From Aptenodytes patagonicus (lineage: Eukaryota; Chordata; Aves; Sphenisciformes; Spheniscidae), in assembly GCF_965638725.1 (NCBI RefSeq), contig NC_134982.1:75406155-75470154 (forward strand): DNA of 64,000 nucleotides, in the 5' to 3' direction. Positions 37,246-64,000 of the stretch are shown here, piece by piece. Position numbers and translations under genes: made by a program. How positions within the stretch are numbered: position 1 is the stretch's first letter; every line of letters begins with the position of its first letter. Below the pieces are notes generated by a model, which was not told the origin of the DNA, did not search any database, and was given only the letters and a program-made list of their open reading frames with translations.

Positions 37246-37998
37246 CTGGAAAGAATGATAGAAACAGTCCTTTAGTTTGCACAAGTTCTTTAAAACTACC
37301 CAGAGATTGACTCCTTAAAGCTTAATTCTTCCCCCTATTAAAAGTTTAATTTTCTTTAGAAATCTGCGAAGCACTTCCTTACTGGAAAACCATGGTACGA
37401 GACAGAGACAGTGCTCAGAAAGGACCACAGAAGGTCCATCAGTAAGGTGAGACAGCAGTCTCTCTTCAGTGCTTAGTCAGCCCTCAGTTTATATTGTTAA
37501 ACAGTTAACTCCTGCTAATTCTTGTGGCATTTATTATTTCAGCATCTGCCACACAGAACTCAAGTCTCCCATGAAACAAACTGGAAGTGAACAGCTGTTG
37601 TAAATATCCATGTGGGTTATCTGAAGACAGTCCTTCAGGCATCACCAGTCACCAGTGCAAACCCTGGCTGCGCTACCCCTGATAAATCCTGGTAGCTTTC
37701 ACCAGCGCCTTGAGGAGCTACGGCCCAGCCGTAGCATACAGAGACAGCTTTTCGATCGCTGAAGCGGCCGGGCAGTTGCTCGGAGGGGCCTGTGCGATGG
37801 TGGTACTACCAGCCAAACAGGCAGGAAGTACCCCTGTTCCCTCGGGGCGATAAAAACCCGCCCCCAGGCAGGCTGAGGGCGTCTGGAGCCGGGGAGGCGC
37901 GGAGGTCGCAGCCCCAACGGCCCTCACGACAGAAGCGGGGAGCCCCGCAGACAGGCGCGGACCCCGCTTCCCGGGCGGCAGCAGCCCCTTCCTCTCAC

Positions 37999-38060
37999 CG
38001 GACTCCCCGGCAGCCATTAAGCCTCCCCAGACAACGGAGCCGGTATCGCAGCAACCACCC
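37999..38060 (-). other. IFT74: Probable 5' non-coding exon 1 of IFT74 (5' limit unknown)
   Basis: On the minus strand a good donor, GAGTCCG|GTGAGAGG, ends an exon at 37999. Coding exon 2 has an acceptor (TTTCCAG|GGAGAAG) with its first base at 37245, 24 nt upstream of the start codon, so a separate upstream exon is required. The CpG island position fits a transcription start near here. The 5' boundary given is a guess; no transcript data are available. Confidence 0.5.
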
Positions 38061-38085
38061 AGCCAAACAGCGCAGCGCTCAGCTA

Positions 38086-38093
38086 TCGCGAGA
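38086..38093 (+). promoter_or_regulatory. TCGCGAGA element
   Basis: TATCGCGAGA matches nine of ten bases of the TCTCGCGAGA palindrome found in CpG-island promoters and linked to ZBTB33/Kaiso-type factors. It is placed on the IFT74 side of the gap. Confidence 0.55.
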
Positions 38094-38148
38094 TTTGGAA
38101 ATCTCGTTCCGGCCCCCGAGGGCCTGCCGCCCGCCGTCGCCCGCGGAG

Positions 38149-38168
38149 ACTACACCTCCCAGAGTGCC
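38149..38168 (+). promoter_or_regulatory. ZNF143 (Staf)-type binding site
   Basis: ACTACACCTCCCAGAGTGC closely follows the known ACTACAnnTCCCAGAATGC consensus, with one mismatch outside the two free positions. This motif is enriched at bidirectional promoters. Confidence 0.7.
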
Positions 38169-38174
38169 TCGCGA

Positions 38175-38182
38175 CGGAAGTG
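38175..38182 (+). promoter_or_regulatory. ETS/GABPA-type site
   Basis: GACGGAAGTGCGG contains the CGGAAGTG ETS core, 7 bp past the ZNF143-type motif. Another ETS-like core on the minus strand is at CTCTTCCGGCG near 38266. Confidence 0.5.
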
Positions 38183-38342
38183 CGGCAGTTCTGCCCCCGC
38201 TCTGGGGCGCGGTGCCTGCCGGGACATGGAGTCTCGCCGTCCGCCGCCGGCGCGCCCAGTGGCACCTCTTCCGGCGTGGCGCTTGGCGGTTTCCGGTAGT
38301 GGCGGCGGTTGCTGTGTCAGGACACCTCGGCGGCCTCCCGCC

Positions 38343-56195
<17,853 letters not shown>

Positions 56196-56332
56196 TTGTT
56201 TGTTTTTCTTAGCACTTGGAAGATGGTGTATGCAGGAAAAAAAAAGATGCTTCTGTTCATATTTTGTGACAGACTATAATTGAGAAAATACTGTGGATTA
56301 ATTAAATTTGATTTGTTGCAAGATACAGAGCA

Positions 56333-56338
56333 AATAAA
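56333..56338 (+). promoter_or_regulatory. PLAA: PLAA polyadenylation signal, proximal
   Basis: A canonical AATAAA lies 138 bp after the stop codon, followed by T- and GT-rich sequence (TTTTTACACTGTTTGG). It would give a short 3' UTR. Confidence 0.7.
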
Positions 56339-57019
56339 ACTTTTTACACTGTTTGGCATTTGACTGCTTTTCTGAAGTCTATAGTGCACAGGATCTTTGC
56401 AGGAAGTCCTTCTGACGTAGCTCAGATCAAAATAGATCAGCAAGAAGTCAAACCATCTCAGTACTTAAAGGTCACCTAGATGGAAATGTAGGAAATGGCT
56501 GTGATTCAGTGACTGTCGACTCCGACACCCACCTCAACCACATTTCTATGTTTCAGCACAATGAGTCTGCTTCTTGACTGTGCTTTTTGTCAGCAGAGAA
56601 GGGGCCCTGAGAACGGTTAAGTTCAATGGTGCTTTTCACAAGCTTGTTAGTTAACATTGTTTAGTATTAACCCTGGTCAAATATGCTGGTAAGGAAATGG
56701 CATTTACCTAATTTTCCATCAGCTTTTTTCCACTTCTTTTTTGAAACCTAGCTGTTTTATGGCTCTTCCTGCTTTTAACCTAGAATCAGGTGACTTTTTG
56801 AGGGGTAGAATCTTTAACTGCCATTAGATGTCATGCGTCACTTGTGAATATCTTGCAGCTTGTAAAATGGCTTGAACTTCTACAAGAGCTTTTATATGAC
56901 TTTTAACTTTTAATGACAGGAATACTCCACCAGTTGATAGCAAGTATCTTACTCTAAAGTATGTTGTAAAGTATTAGATGATTTTTAAAAAAAAAAGTCA
57001 TCTTGAAGAGTGGGGGAGA

Positions 57020-57230
57020 AATTTAGGTGCAGAGAACAGGTTGAGCAGCATGAACTGGAAGATTCTTCATAGAGGTGGTCGATGCCCCAAGCCCTGATGC
57101 CCGTCAGTGTTTGAGAGGCATTTGGACAATACCCTTAACAACATGCTTCAACTTCGGTCAGCCCTGAAGTGGTCAGGCAGTTGACTTGATCATTACAGGT
57201 CCCTTACAACTGAAATATTCTAGACTGTAC
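57020..57230 (+). mobile_element. Old CR1-like 3' fragment
   Basis: It reads as a CR1-type RT C-terminus and 3' end: AGGTTGAGCAGCATGAACTG, then GAGGCATTTGGACAATACCC and GGTCAGGCAGTTGACTTGAT, then GGTCCCTTACAACTGAAATA and TTCTAGACTG. It is decayed, without the octamer tail seen in the fresher copies. Confidence 0.65.
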
Positions 57231-58088
57231 AAATGTAAAGTCACGTTTTATGAAGTAGCTTTAACATAATAACTGTGGTGACTGTGAAAAGGGAAAATAA
57301 TATTTTACAGCTCTCCCAGCAGATCCAAGATGTTCAGCTCAAAAGGGGAATGTTATTTCCTACGGCTCCTGCAAATGTTACACTTTGGTTTAGAATTAAG
57401 ATGAAGTCAAGATGGTCAATGTTCAAGTTACATTTTTCCTTAGGCTAATAGAATGGGAAACATGGAAAAAAACAGGCAAGCTCTTCTAGCATATGAGCTC
57501 TTCATCACATGATAGCTGTCTGCCTCATCTGTGCCAGATGTGAAGGATTTTGTGACCAAGAGCTCTAACTTTTTTTGCTCCATCTAACTGAACTGTCTGA
57601 ATTACTATATTACTTCCAGCAAACCTTGCTTCTCAGATCCTTGGTTGCACACTTGTACTGTTACACTTCTGTTGAATTTCCGGATACTTATCCTCACAAG
57701 TCTTGATCATGGTCTTGGTCACAGTTTTTCTCATTTGATCCATTGCAGGTTCATGTGTAAGGCAGTCCAAGAGATTATTCAGGATTTACAGTGCTTAACA
57801 ATAGATAAACCCTTTCTGGGAAAACATCTAAGAAGCTACCTTTAGGAAACGTCTCTGTGAAATAATGTGCCTGACTGTTGAATTTTTGTTGCCTACTATA
57901 CAATTGTTCTTGAAGCTTTAGCTTTTTCATGTTGTGCTCTTTTAACTGTGTTTGTACATGTGCTATTTTAAGAAATCTATACTCATCTAACATTTTGGTT
58001 TTGTTATTGTGGGATTGCTCTGTTACAGATTACCTCTTTATGTGAAAATTGTCATGAATTTCCCAGACCAAAAATTAATGTTTATATT

Positions 58089-58117
58089 AATAAACATATT
58101 CTGGCAACTCCAATAAA
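58089..58117 (+). promoter_or_regulatory. PLAA: Possible distal PLAA polyadenylation signals
   Basis: Two AATAAA hexamers, at 58089-58094 and 58112-58117. Use of these would give a ~1.9-kb 3' UTR containing the CR1-like piece at 57020. No transcript evidence is available. Confidence 0.4.
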
Positions 58118-61100
58118 TGGTATATTAAGAGATAGTACAAAATTCACTTAAATTTGCAGGGAAATGATGGGGCACAGCAAAAAATCCTTCATCTGGGGAC
58201 TGCAGCACTACATGTTAAGCAAGATATACAAAGCAGGCCAGGAATATTTGGATAGAAGGACAGCTGCTGCTACAGGGTACTGTGATACCTGACCGTTCCA
58301 TGATGTAGCGTTGTCTGAGGGAACAGAGGGATTGGGGGACATTGGATTCCATCCCCAAAGAATTGTCCTTGGAGGGTCTGTCTCCGCAGAGACATGCAGT
58401 GGCAGCATAGGCAATGGAGGTAATGTGTAAAGGAGGTAATGGAAAAAAAAAGTTACAACACACAGCAAGATCTTACAGTGTGTTGTAAGATCTTACAACA
58501 AGGGGTTTTTTTAATTGACACAGAAGCGTCTTGGTGTTCTTAGGTCTTCATGCATTCGTGCAGTAGCTTTCAGTGAGGATTTTCCCAAGCTAGCAAAACT
58601 GGGTACGTGCTAACACAGGTTGAATGCAAAAAGGGGAGAAACTCTCATCTTTTACAAAGCAGTGGACATTTTTTTTTCTGTCTTCTGACATATAACAACT
58701 AAATATCCTCTTTTTGTCGGTACTATCTTGAAAATGAATAATCGCTATTGCTCGTTTTAAATGACACTGTTCTAAAACTCCATTGTGGTACACATAAGCA
58801 TGCATGTATATAAACACACAAATATATGTAAGTGTGCTACAAAATCTGCTGCTGAGATCACCAACAACTAGAAAACCTTAAGGAGGTCACCAGGATGAAG
58901 TTTCCGTTTCAGTGAAAGGATGTTAAATCTATGCCTAGGAAACGTGCCAGACAGGGAGGTCCACGGTGTACAATCTTACAGGACCAGAGGACGTTGAAAA
59001 CAACTATGTGCCTAGCATGGAACTCAGAGCTGGCTTCCTATCTACAAGCAATAAACCTCAAATAAGATCTGTGTGCTAAGTGCTCCTGATTTGATTCATC
59101 AGGGGAATAGTAAAAGTATGTTTGAGAGATTTCAAAAGCCCCTTGGAGAGAAATTGTGTCCTCCGCTAAGAATTCAAAGCTTCTCAGTAGACGATATAAT
59201 TCTTCTGCTGGCATCTTTTTCTAAGCTAAAATGGAAGCTCTTTGAAAGAACAGCAAACAGCACGTAGTAGCACTTCACATTAAACCTTTGTTAGGCCTGC
59301 CTTGGGTCTTATGAAGTGGAAGTACTTGGGATCTGCTTAGACCAGAACTCAGCAAACAATATAAAATGCCTTACTAGGAAACTGAAGGAGGAATCAAAAC
59401 TGAGTTAGGTCAGCACCAACTGCTGTAGTTGCCAAAACAAATGGAGACTACAGTCACATAACCTGGGATACATGAATCAAAAGATTTCTGTAATGATTAT
59501 TATTATTATGACGCACTTTGCTCTCATCAGGGCCTAATCTTAAGCAGACTTTTAAAAACTACTCAGTCATGTTCAGATTGCAGACAGAAATAGACTAACT
59601 TCAGTCTGCAAACCTATTTCATTAAAAGCACTGTACATTGAACTATACATTCATGAATCGTTGGACGCAGTCACTTCTCTACAACGTAATATGCTAATCT
59701 ACTATAGAAGAGTGGTACCATAGATCAGTACTAAAAAGGTAACTGTAAATGCTTTAGCAAATATTATAACCTGCTGGTTCCAATTGTGTGAAATTTTGTT
59801 TAAAAATATTTAGTTAAACTGTCTTAGCTGAATTTGATCCATTACTATATACTGATCAATTTCCTTTTATTTTCTCCCTCTCTTTAAACTATCAACAGAT
59901 GCAAAGTCTTGGAACACTAGACATTTCCCACCTTTTCAAAATGTGTACTGAATAGACTGTGAAATTAAATGTTCAGTAACAAGGTGCCATACGTGACTGT
60001 TGAAAGCCTAAGGGAATATCTGGGCATTTTCAGGTTTCCTATTCTTCCAATGGACTTTTGATGTTTATTCACTGTAGCTATTGAGCTTTCCATTTTGTTG
60101 GGAAATTTTTTTTCTAGACTTTCCAATTGCAAAGATGAATTTGCAAATGTGGACCAAGTCACTGTTGATCTGTATCAAACACATGGAAAAAAGAAGTGTT
60201 ACGTATGAACTACCCCTTTTTGACAGTAAATTTTAAAGCCTAACTGTGACCACATAAATGCCAATATTGTTAGAAATTGTTTTATCAACACACCCGGTTA
60301 GCTTCTGTACTCTGTCTGCATAGATGCTGCATTCATTGAAAACATAGTCCACACAAATAAAGGTGCAGGTTTTCTATAAAAATAGCAGATCAGGCAGTTA
60401 TTAGGTATTTCATTATTCCTGATTCATCTTTAACACTTGTCCTGTTTGCATGCCTAAGCATATATTGCTTAACCTTTTATTTTCTGTGTAGTTGCTCAAG
60501 GGATCTCATTTTCCTGTCAAACTTGTACACCCCTCATCAACATTTCCTAATTACATTACCTCTGCCATCTTGGGAGTACACTAAGGCTGTCATTTTGTGA
60601 TGATAAATATGAAGATCTATTCCCACCCATCCAAGTAGTCTAACAACACAGACTAATCAGGATCAACTCTGACCCTGTGACTGCACATTATCCAACTCTG
60701 CAGGGACTCACCCTTTCTGAAAAAGGAACAGATGATACATAATAAATTCTTCTAACCCTTTTGAAGACACAATGCCAGCCACTGCATTACCTGTATTGGT
60801 TTATTACTTTTTATCATCTGGCCACAACGCTTTTGATCACCACTAGCTTTGTACAACTTGCATTGAGAGGACCTCTACCTAAATGGGGCAGTACCACCAA
60901 CGCTGTTTGAAGATCCAACACAATGTGGAATGTATGAAACTGGAAGGCAACATGTCTGAATCTGGGAAAAAAACAGACCCAGAAGAAAGATGAATGGACA
61001 CTCTGGTGCATTAAAGAACATTGTTGCATGTCTCTGCACAGAAAGGGAGGTTCTTAATACAAATTCTTTCTGTGTAACGATGGACATTTGTCCACCCCGG

Positions 61101-61429
61101 TCTTTATTTTTGGCTAACTATGCTCTTTAATTGGCATTTCCCTCTATAGCTAATCTTGACATTGGTGGCTGAAGACTGATCAGTGTCTTCCTGAATTGCA
61201 CAACGTGGTCACCTGCCTTTAATGGGCTTTTCTGCCGTGATTCCTACTTGTCTGCAACCCATGAAAAATCGTTTGTGTCACACTTCCGCAATACTCATGA
61301 AATATCACAGAAAAATTAAATTTATTGTTGACATTAGCATTCACTGGGATATGCATATTTTATTTTTTATTACAGATATTTCCATGCTTGAACCATTTTT
61401 AATGGAGCATATCTGAGTAGAAGTTAGCA
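58118..61429. other. Intergenic sequence downstream of PLAA
   Basis: AT-rich sequence with no gene recognised. It contains an inverted-repeat cluster at 58453-58500 and a short ATT repeat near 59500. Small open frames here have no family resemblance. Confidence 0.5.
58453..58500. repeat. Nested inverted repeat / palindrome
   Basis: Positions 58481-58500 form a perfect 20-bp palindrome (TGTTGTAAGATCTTACAACA). In addition TTACAACACAC (58453-58463) is the exact reverse complement of GTGTGTTGTAA (58478-58488), and AGATCTTACA occurs twice 20 bp apart. Two mutually exclusive hairpins are possible. Confidence 0.85.
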
Positions 61430-63120
61430 ATACATCAATGACTTTTTTGCCTCAGTCTTCACCGGCAAGTGCTCAAGCCTCACCGCCCAAGCCGCAGAAG
61501 GCAAAGGTGGGGACTGGGGGAATGAAGAGCCGCGCCACACATCAGGTTCGAGACCATCTAAGGCACCTGAAGGTGCACAAGTCCATGGGACCCAATGAGA
61601 TCCATCTGCGGGTCCTGAAGGAACTGGCAGATGAAGTTGCTAAGCCACTATCCATTGTATTTGAGAAGTCGTGGCAGGCTGGTGAAGTTCCCACTGACTG
61701 GAAAAGGGGAAACATAACCCCCATTTTTAAAATGCGAAAAAGGGAAGACCCGGGGAACCACAGGCCAGTCAGTCTCACCTCTCTGCCTGGCAGGATCATG
61801 GAACAGATCCTCCTGGAAGCTCTGCTAAGGCACATGGAGGACAGGGAGGTGATTCGAGACAGCCAGCATGGCTTCACCAAGGACAAGTCCTGCCTGACTA
61901 ACCTAGTGGCCCTCTATGATGGAGTGACTACATCAGTGGACACGGGAAGGGCTACAGATGTCATCTATCTGGACCTCTGTAAGGCCTTTGACACGGTCCC
62001 CCACAACATCCTTCTCTCTAAACTGGAGAGGTATGGATTTGATGGGTGGACTGTCTGGTGGGTGAGGAATTGGTTAGATGGTCACATCCAGAAGATAGTG
62101 GTCAATGGCTCAATGTCTGGATGGACATCAGTGACGAGTTGTGTCCCTCAGGGGTCCGTATTGGGACCGGTACTGTTTAATATCTTCATCAATGACATAG
62201 ACAGTGGCATCGAGTGCACCCTCAGCAAGTTTGCAGAGGACACCAAGCTCAGTGGTGCAGTTGACACGCCAGAGGGACGGGATGCCATCCAGAGGGACCT
62301 GGACAAGCTTGAGAAGTGGGCCTGTGTGACCCTCATGAGGTTTAACAAAGCCAAGTGCAAGGTCCTGCACCTGGGTCGGGGCAACCCCCGGTATCAACAC
62401 AGGCTGGGGGATGAAGGGATTGAGAGCAGCCCTGCCAAGAAGGACTTGGGGGTACTGGTGGATGAAAAGCTGGACATGAGCCAGCAATGTGCGCTTGCAG
62501 CCCAGGTGGCCAATCGTATCCTGGGCTGCATCAAAAGCAGCGTGGCCAGCAGGTCGAGGGAGGGGATTCTGCCCCTCTACTCTGCTCTGGCGAGACCCCA
62601 CCTGGAGTACTGCGTCCAGCTCTGGAGCCCTCAGCACAGGAAAGACACGGACCTGTTGGAGCGGGTCCAGAAGAGGGCCACGAAAATGATCAGGGGAATG
62701 GAACACCTCTCCTGTGAGGAAAGGCTGAGAGAGTTGGGGTTGTTCAGCCTGGAGAAAAGAAGGCTTCGGGGAGACCTTCTTGCAGCCTATCAGTACTTAA
62801 AGGGGGCTTGTAAGAAAGATGGAGGCAAACTTTTTAGCAGGGCCTGTTGCGACAGGACAAGAGGGAATGGCTTTAAACTAAAGCGGGGTAGATTCAGACT
62901 AGATATAAGGAAGACATTTTTTAAGCTGAGGGTGGTGAAACACTGGCAGAGGTTTCCCAGAGAGGTGGTGGATGCCCCATCCCTGGAAACATTGAAGGTC
63001 AGGTTGGACAGGGCTCTGAGCAACCTGATCTAGTTGAAGATGTCCCTGCCCACGGCAGGGGGGTTGGAGTAGATGACCTTTAGAGGTCCCTTCCAACGCA
63101 AACTATTCCATGATTCTATG
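61430..63120 (+). mobile_element. CR1 LINE, 5'-truncated, long open RT frame
   Basis: It starts within the ORF2 segment that encodes [11 protein letters not shown] and runs to the 3' end, with GATGTCCCTGCCCACGGCAG, then GAGGTCCCTTCCAACG and the tail CATGATTCTATGA. The endonuclease and ORF1 are absent. Its 3' end matches the 52022 copy rather than that ending at 13472, so at least two CR1 subfamilies are present. Confidence 0.96.
61438..63033 (+). CDS. CR1 ORF2 reverse-transcriptase fragment, uninterrupted but catalytic motif altered
   Basis: An open frame of 531 codons. The first ~35 codons are in the wrong frame relative to the family: the alternate frame encodes [11 protein letters not shown], so a frameshift lies near 61540. 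From [19 protein letters not shown] the family frame holds to the end, RALSNLI. RT landmarks are [59 protein letters not shown] and [15 protein letters not shown]. The FADD catalytic box reads FAED (62230-62241). No promoter or own start is expected for a 5'-truncated copy, so it is most likely a dead fragment that has not yet gathered stops. Confidence 0.85.
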   Translation: MTFLPQSSPASAQASPPKPQKAKVGTGGMKSRATHQVRDHLRHLKVHKSMGPNEIHLRVLKELADEVAKPLSIVFEKSWQAGEVPTDWKRGNITPIFKMRKREDPGNHRPVSLTSLPGRIMEQILLEALLRHMEDREVIRDSQHGFTKDKSCLTNLVALYDGVTTSVDTGRATDVIYLDLCKAFDTVPHNILLSKLERYGFDGWTVWWVRNWLDGHIQKIVVNGSMSGWTSVTSCVPQGSVLGPVLFNIFINDIDSGIECTLSKFAEDTKLSGAVDTPEGRDAIQRDLDKLEKWACVTLMRFNKAKCKVLHLGRGNPRYQHRLGDEGIESSPAKKDLGVLVDEKLDMSQQCALAAQVANRILGCIKSSVASRSREGILPLYSALARPHLEYCVQLWSPQHRKDTDLLERVQKRATKMIRGMEHLSCEERLRELGLFSLEKRRLRGDLLAAYQYLKGACKKDGGKLFSRACCDRTRGNGFKLKRGRFRLDIRKTFFKLRVVKHWQRFPREVVDAPSLETLKVRLDRALSNLI

Positions 63121-63715
63121 AAATCAGTAAGAACAAGTTTCTGGGGACAAAAGGTTACATGAGAACCAAGTTGAGGTGATTACCATGACGGGTTGCCTAA
63201 AGCTTCATACCAGGGGCTCAGAACAGCAGCTCTACCAATTTTTAAGCAAGTCTGAGAGGTGACTCTCTGGAACAAGAAAGAATTAAGCCGAATGTCTCTC
63301 TGCTGGGCAGACTATATGGACTACAGCAAGGACTAGAAGCAGACTAGACAAATCAGCATTAAAGATTTCCCCCCCCCCCCCCAGGCAGAACAACTTACAA
63401 ATCTATTCAGATGTTTTGCAGGTGCCGCTGAGCACAATGACAGTGTTACCTGGACAATGTAGTTTGCTTGGATTTTATGTCATCTACTTGGGCTTCCAAC
63501 AGGCTTCGGGCAGGACCTTTGGTTCCAAAGGGCTGCCAAGGGAAGAGAACGAAGGTTCTCACATTGTTGAAACAGGTTGAAAGCCAGGGAAAACCGGTCA
63601 GGATTAAACAGCAATTACGGAGGATCAAAGATACTTGTATAAATGGGTGGCTTGCCGACGTTTGGAAAACAAGTTTTCTTCCCACCTCGCTACCCGCAAA
63701 AAAATACGCAACAAA
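63121..63715. other. Intergenic sequence before the right-edge CpG island
   Basis: No gene or retroelement was recognised. It holds a 14-base C run at 63369-63382. Confidence 0.5.
63369..63382 (+). repeat. C homopolymer (14 bp)
   Basis: An uninterrupted run of 14 C followed by AGGCAG. It could also be prone to sequencing length error. Confidence 0.9.
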
Positions 63716-64000
63716 GTTAAAAAAAGCGCCCCAAGAGCACTGCGCAGCCAGTGGAGTGCGGACAGCCAGGGTGCGGGGCAGCGGCCGCCGACAGCAGCAC
63801 CCGCGGCACAGGGCGGCGCGGCGGCCCCAGCCGGAGACCGAGGCGCGCGGGGGCTCGGCAGAGAGCCGCCAGGAGGGGCGCCACGCAAAACTCCCGGGGG
63901 GCAGAACCCCGAGGCCGGCGGCCAGCCGCTGTCCCCGCCGGGGCCGGGGTCCCGCGGGGCCGGGGCCGGGGCCGCCCCACCGCCAACCGCCAGCCCCAAC
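63716..64000. promoter_or_regulatory. CpG island at right edge, probable promoter of the next gene
   Basis: Abrupt change to very GC-rich, CpG-dense sequence running off the edge. By synteny with human 9p21 the next gene after PLAA is CAAP1, in the same direction as PLAA, so this may be its 5' region. No CAAP1 coding sequence is visible, so this is inference. Open frames on both strands here are GC artefacts. Confidence 0.6.

Larger units (their letters stand above)
38018..38342. promoter_or_regulatory. Bidirectional promoter between IFT74 and PLAA
   Basis: The head-to-head 5' ends lie within about 340 bp. No TATA box is seen. Motifs include a TCGCGAGA element (38086-38093), a ZNF143/Staf-type site (38149-38168) and an ETS-type CGGAAGTG (38175-38182), all typical of TATA-less housekeeping promoters. 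Confidence 0.8.

Noticed and set aside
58208..58468. Two overlapping minus-strand frames of 86 and 82 codons.
   Set aside because: Different frames open over the same bases, no recognisable domain, no splice or promoter context.
62128..62706. 192-codon minus-strand frame.
   Set aside because: Antisense shadow of the CR1 RT frame.
63625..63999. 124- and 89-codon minus-strand frames rich in Gly, Pro, Ala and Arg.
   Set aside because: GC-rich island artefact, low complexity, and two overlapping frames equally open.

Overview
The window is vertebrate nuclear DNA from a bird. It is AT-rich, with split genes whose introns follow GT-AG rules, CpG islands at promoters, and CR1 LINE retrotransposons whose 3' ends finish in ATTCTATG-type octamer repeats, which is the main avian interspersed repeat. 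Gene order (IFT74 with LRRC19 nested inside it, then PLAA head-to-head) matches the human 9p21 block that also carries TEK and CAAP1. In birds this block is, from general knowledge, expected on the Z chromosome; that is an inference, not something read from the sequence.

Layout. Positions 565-37999 (minus strand) hold IFT74, an intraflagellar-transport B subunit. A probable non-coding exon 1 and 17 coding exons are visible and encode residues 1-540. The last ~60 residues run off the left edge. The ~11.8 kb IFT74 intron 8 (21153-32975) contains LRRC19 on the opposite strand (coding exons 27509-31604, 376 residues). A CpG island (about 37.7-38.75 kb) is a shared bidirectional promoter. To its right PLAA runs on the plus strand (coding exons 38343-56195, 14 exons, 796 residues, complete), with poly(A) signals from 56333. 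From about 58.1 to 63.7 kb I see no gene, only an RT-bearing CR1 copy (61430-63120). The right edge (63.72-64.0 kb) is a second CpG island, probably the promoter of the next gene (CAAP1 by synteny).

The reading frames of IFT74, PLAA and LRRC19 were rebuilt exon by exon. In each case splice phases close and the total length fits the vertebrate family. The three genes do not form a pathway: IFT74 builds cilia, PLAA couples ubiquitin to p97/VCP, and LRRC19 is a membrane LRR protein. The physical links are the shared IFT74/PLAA promoter and the nesting of LRRC19.

Repeats: two CR1 copies carry large reverse-transcriptase sections (11290-13472 and 61430-63120). Others are 3' tails or internal pieces, including one ORF1 (esterase-like) fragment. 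A strongly decayed stretch at about 9235-10560 looks like a much older amniote CR1/L3-like element. I found no prokaryote-type system, CRISPR array, tRNA, rRNA or new multigene system. The most notable points are a GC-AG intron in IFT74, upstream start codons at both ends of the bidirectional promoter, a long open but catalytically altered CR1 RT frame, and the fossil repeats.
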